A DNA stretch of 64,000 nt from Phallusia mammillata (taxonomy: Eukaryota; Chordata; Ascidiacea; Phlebobranchia; Ascidiidae), in contig QLIY01000233.1 in the NCBI GenBank assembly GCA_003260075.1, positions 122,434 to 186,433 on the forward strand, written 5' to 3'. Positions within the stretch are counted from its first letter, which is position 1. Every line of letters starts with the position of its first letter. Below are positions 61,905-64,000 of this stretch, piece by piece. The notes beneath the pieces are model-generated. The model was not told the DNA's origin, made no database searches, and saw only the letters and a program-made list of their open reading frames with translations. The translations under genes and the position numbers were made by a program.

Positions 61905-62234
61905 CTGAAATGAATTATAGCACAATATTATAAGAGTCAAGTAGAAAGTGTGTCTTGGAAACAGGGCCCTGGAGAGCTAAAAAAATATGCTGGTGCAAGT
62001 CAATTTCTGGTTCCCCCTTCGAACACTACAGTCATGTCTAAAATAGTTTGTTCAGTTGCACTGTAGTTTATGCGCTGATGATAAAGCATTTAATACTTTC
62101 ATTTGTCAATAAGACAAACAGAAGCAAGTTGACCAATAGATAATTGACACTTTCTAAACAGCTAGGACAAGAACGTCAAACCGTTGGATTTTTGAAAATC
62201 TAAAATATCTATATTTTCACTGCATGCGCTAGAG

Positions 62235-62718
62235 CAGCGTTTGGGAACCTGTGGCCTCAAGGCTACATGCGGCCTTTTAGAGCAGTAAGTACGGCATTGT
62301 ACGTCAAAATACATTTTTAGGACATTTGATATTACAGACTGCACCAGGCGCTGCAAAATATACAGAACGTATTTTTTGACCTTTATTCCACATTTAATTA
62401 GTCCTAGGGCAGCGGTTTTCAAACTAGAGTCAAAGGTCCCATAGTGGTACACAAAGCGATTTCCGTGGGACTGCTATGAGCCCAAGGTTCTACAAACTTA
62501 CTTGAGTTGTAAAAGAACAATTGTTTGCGCATAATCGAATGTTGAACTCGTCTGTGATGTCAAAAGCTGCTCTTAGATAATTGATATTTGTAAAGCGAGT
62601 TTCTAGGTTAAATAAATCTTGAATGTTGCAGTAAAGGTAAAAATGTAGTAAACTATTTTATTTAGCTTGGACCGTAAGTCCTATAACTTTACAAGGGAAT
62701 AGGAGTTTCCCACTCCTG
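62235..62718. mobile_element. hAT-type MITE (CAGCGTTTGGGAACC ends)
   Basis: The ends CAGCGTTTGGGAACC and GTTTCCCACTCCTG are flanked by a perfect CGCTAGAG duplication (62227-62234 and 62719-62726). A second MITE-like head (CAGCGGTTTTCAAAC, at about 62410) lies inside and may be nested. Confidence 0.85.
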
Positions 62719-62795
62719 CGCTAGAGCGTTTGTACAGCAAAGTCAGTGCTTAAAAGCAAGTACTTGGTCTTGCTGTGTACTGCGTTTGCTTAAAC

Positions 62796-62913
62796 CAGGG
62801 GTCACCAAACTACTGCCCGAAGGCCAGGTCCGGTCATTTCATTCGACCCGCAGATCGTATACGATAACTTTGCAACATTCAAAACAAGTCTTTGTGAAGT
62901 TTGTTGACCCCTG
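62796..62913. mobile_element. Very short hAT-type MITE, 118 bases
   Basis: It runs from CAGGGGTCACCAAACTAC to GTTTGTTGACCCCTG, with a perfect GCTTAAAC duplication (62788-62795 and 62914-62921). Confidence 0.88.
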
Positions 62914-62984
62914 GCTTAAACCAAGCGGCAACTACAACACAATGCCAGCGAAAGAAATTTTTTGCATGTAGTAGCGACTCCGTT

Positions 62985-63233
62985 ATGATGAAATTCAGCA
63001 AAACAACTACGAATTGCATAGTAAAGTCCTGTTGTTGTTTGGTTGAAGCCAACTGGACAGGTTATCTGGTGGGGATTATCTTTGTTGTTGTTTGTGTACC
63101 GAGTGAAGTCACGTCTTTTCACAGCTGTGACCCAAGTCAAGTCTTTGAAAATAGTAACTTACATGACTTCTTACCAAACAACGGGCTTAACTGTGGCACA
63201 AAAAATACAAACATCGAAAAGAGATCTCGCTAA
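62985..63233 (+). CDS. Hypothetical small secreted or membrane peptide, 82 codons
   Basis: I do not recognise it. The frame opens MMKFSKTTT, has a hydrophobic segment YLVGIIFVVVCV at about residues 27-38 and ends with a polar, two-cysteine tail (CDPSQVFENSNLHDF, then NNGLNCGTK and a basic EKRSR end). The shape suggests a signal peptide or anchor plus a short mature peptide. No introns, homologs or promoter are evident, and the opposite strand is also open, so it may be chance. Confidence 0.25.
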   Translation: MMKFSKTTTNCIVKSCCCLVEANWTGYLVGIIFVVVCVPSEVTSFHSCDPSQVFENSNLHDFLPNNGLNCGTKNTNIEKRSR

Positions 63234-63490
63234 AAATCATGCATGCACCGACGTAACAATCATTAAACTTGTTGCATCGAATCATTATGGGCCCCCCTAG
63301 ACTCTCATGGGCCACGGTGCGGCGCACCGACTGCAGCCCCCTCTTGTGGTGCCTGCTTGGAAATGTGTGCGGCGGTTAACGCACCTTGCTCCAAAGACAA
63401 CTTGGACAAAAGAGCGGTTCTGATTTCGATAAATAGGCTATATTGTAAGTTTTGGTGCAGAAAATGAATTTGAAAAAGATGAATTTAGAA

Positions 63491-63731
63491 CAGGGGTTCC
63501 CAACCTGTGTACGCGTATCACTAGTGGTACGTCAATTTTTTTCAGGTGATACGCGAGTAGCTTCCGTCCTTTTTTCACAAAAACCTGGATTCACAACTTT
63601 ATATTTTGTAAAAAAAAGTAAAAAAATTTTTTAGTGGGCCAATATTCTGATTAAATACTGCAAACAGTGGTACGCGTGGAAGTACATAGCGTCGAAGTGG
63701 TACGAGATCGTAAAAAGGTTGGGAACCCCTG
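63491..63731. mobile_element. hAT-type MITE (CAGGGGTTCCCAACC ends)
   Basis: The inverted ends CAGGGGTTCCCAACC and GGTTGGGAACCCCTG are perfect over 15 bases. The duplication ATTTAGAA is also perfect (63483-63490 and 63732-63739). The subterminal TACGCGTATCACTAGTGGTACG is repeated in inverted fragments. Confidence 0.92.
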
Positions 63732-64000
63732 ATTTAGAAAGACAACATACAGTGTTGGATGTACATTTTAGCGTCATATGGCTTAGCATGTTAATTATGC
63801 TCGGCATTTAAGACTTTTGAATGGAAGTTTTAGGTTTTGACGAAAAAATAGGCCATTTGCTTCTTGTTTGAGAAAAAAGTATATGTATTGTTTTTAGTGA
63901 AAATCTCTTAAATTAACTAAATTACAACTACGTAAATCAAAGTATGTTTGTTATAGTATGCATTACGGTGCAAGAAAATCGTGTGGCTTTGCACAACAAA

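Overview
The window is animal nuclear DNA: AT-rich, with genes split by mostly short GT-AG introns, and no operons or bacterial signals. The gene set (MGRN1-type ubiquitin ligase, PRPP-synthetase-associated protein, TPPP/p25, NRF-6-like acyltransferase, SAE1, Derlin-1, cytochrome b5) is metazoan. Compact introns, many short hAT-type terminal-inverted-repeat elements and strong allelic divergence suggest an invertebrate chordate such as a Ciona-like ascidian. That placement is an inference of moderate confidence; the sequence proves only metazoan.

Layout. 1-1383 (-): the first exons of an unrecognised probable type II membrane protein, running off the left edge. 5126-6702 (+): a full-length TPPP gene. 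8567-19721 (+): tandem short TPPP-like paralogs, namely one intact gene, one orphan first exon and one gene whose first two exons are each present twice. 21051-23880 (-): PRPSAP. 25156-30160 (+): an NRF-6/acyltransferase-3 family membrane protein in 13 exons. 30811-34310 (-): cytochrome b5. 37166-45590 (+): MGRN1/RNF157-like RING ligase in 19 exons. 47325-48435 (-): SAE1, single-exon, frame broken by an apparent assembly duplication. 50059-54131 (+): Derlin-1. 54132-64000: repeat-rich, with two weak minus-strand exon candidates, a possible small secreted peptide, a Penelope-like fragment, a SINE-like copy and several hAT-type MITEs.

The genes do not form one pathway. Three act in protein quality control or modification (Derlin-1 in ERAD, MGRN1 in ubiquitination, SAE1 in SUMO activation). 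TPPP and its relatives are probably microtubule-linked, PRPSAP regulates PRPP synthesis, and cytochrome b5 and the NRF-6-like protein serve membrane or lipid chemistry.

A pervasive feature is the poly-C or poly-G run (10 to 86 bases) after which the sequence rewinds and repeats a slightly diverged copy of nearby DNA. These joints break SAE1, duplicate parts of two other genes' exons and split one MITE. Two of the four single Ns lie at breaks in alignable copies. I read them as haplotype-merging assembly artefacts, so apparent duplications here should not be taken as biology without read support. I found no convincing undescribed system. The most interesting biological signals are the tandem short TPPP paralogs and two different hAT-type elements inserted at the same paralogous 8-bp site.
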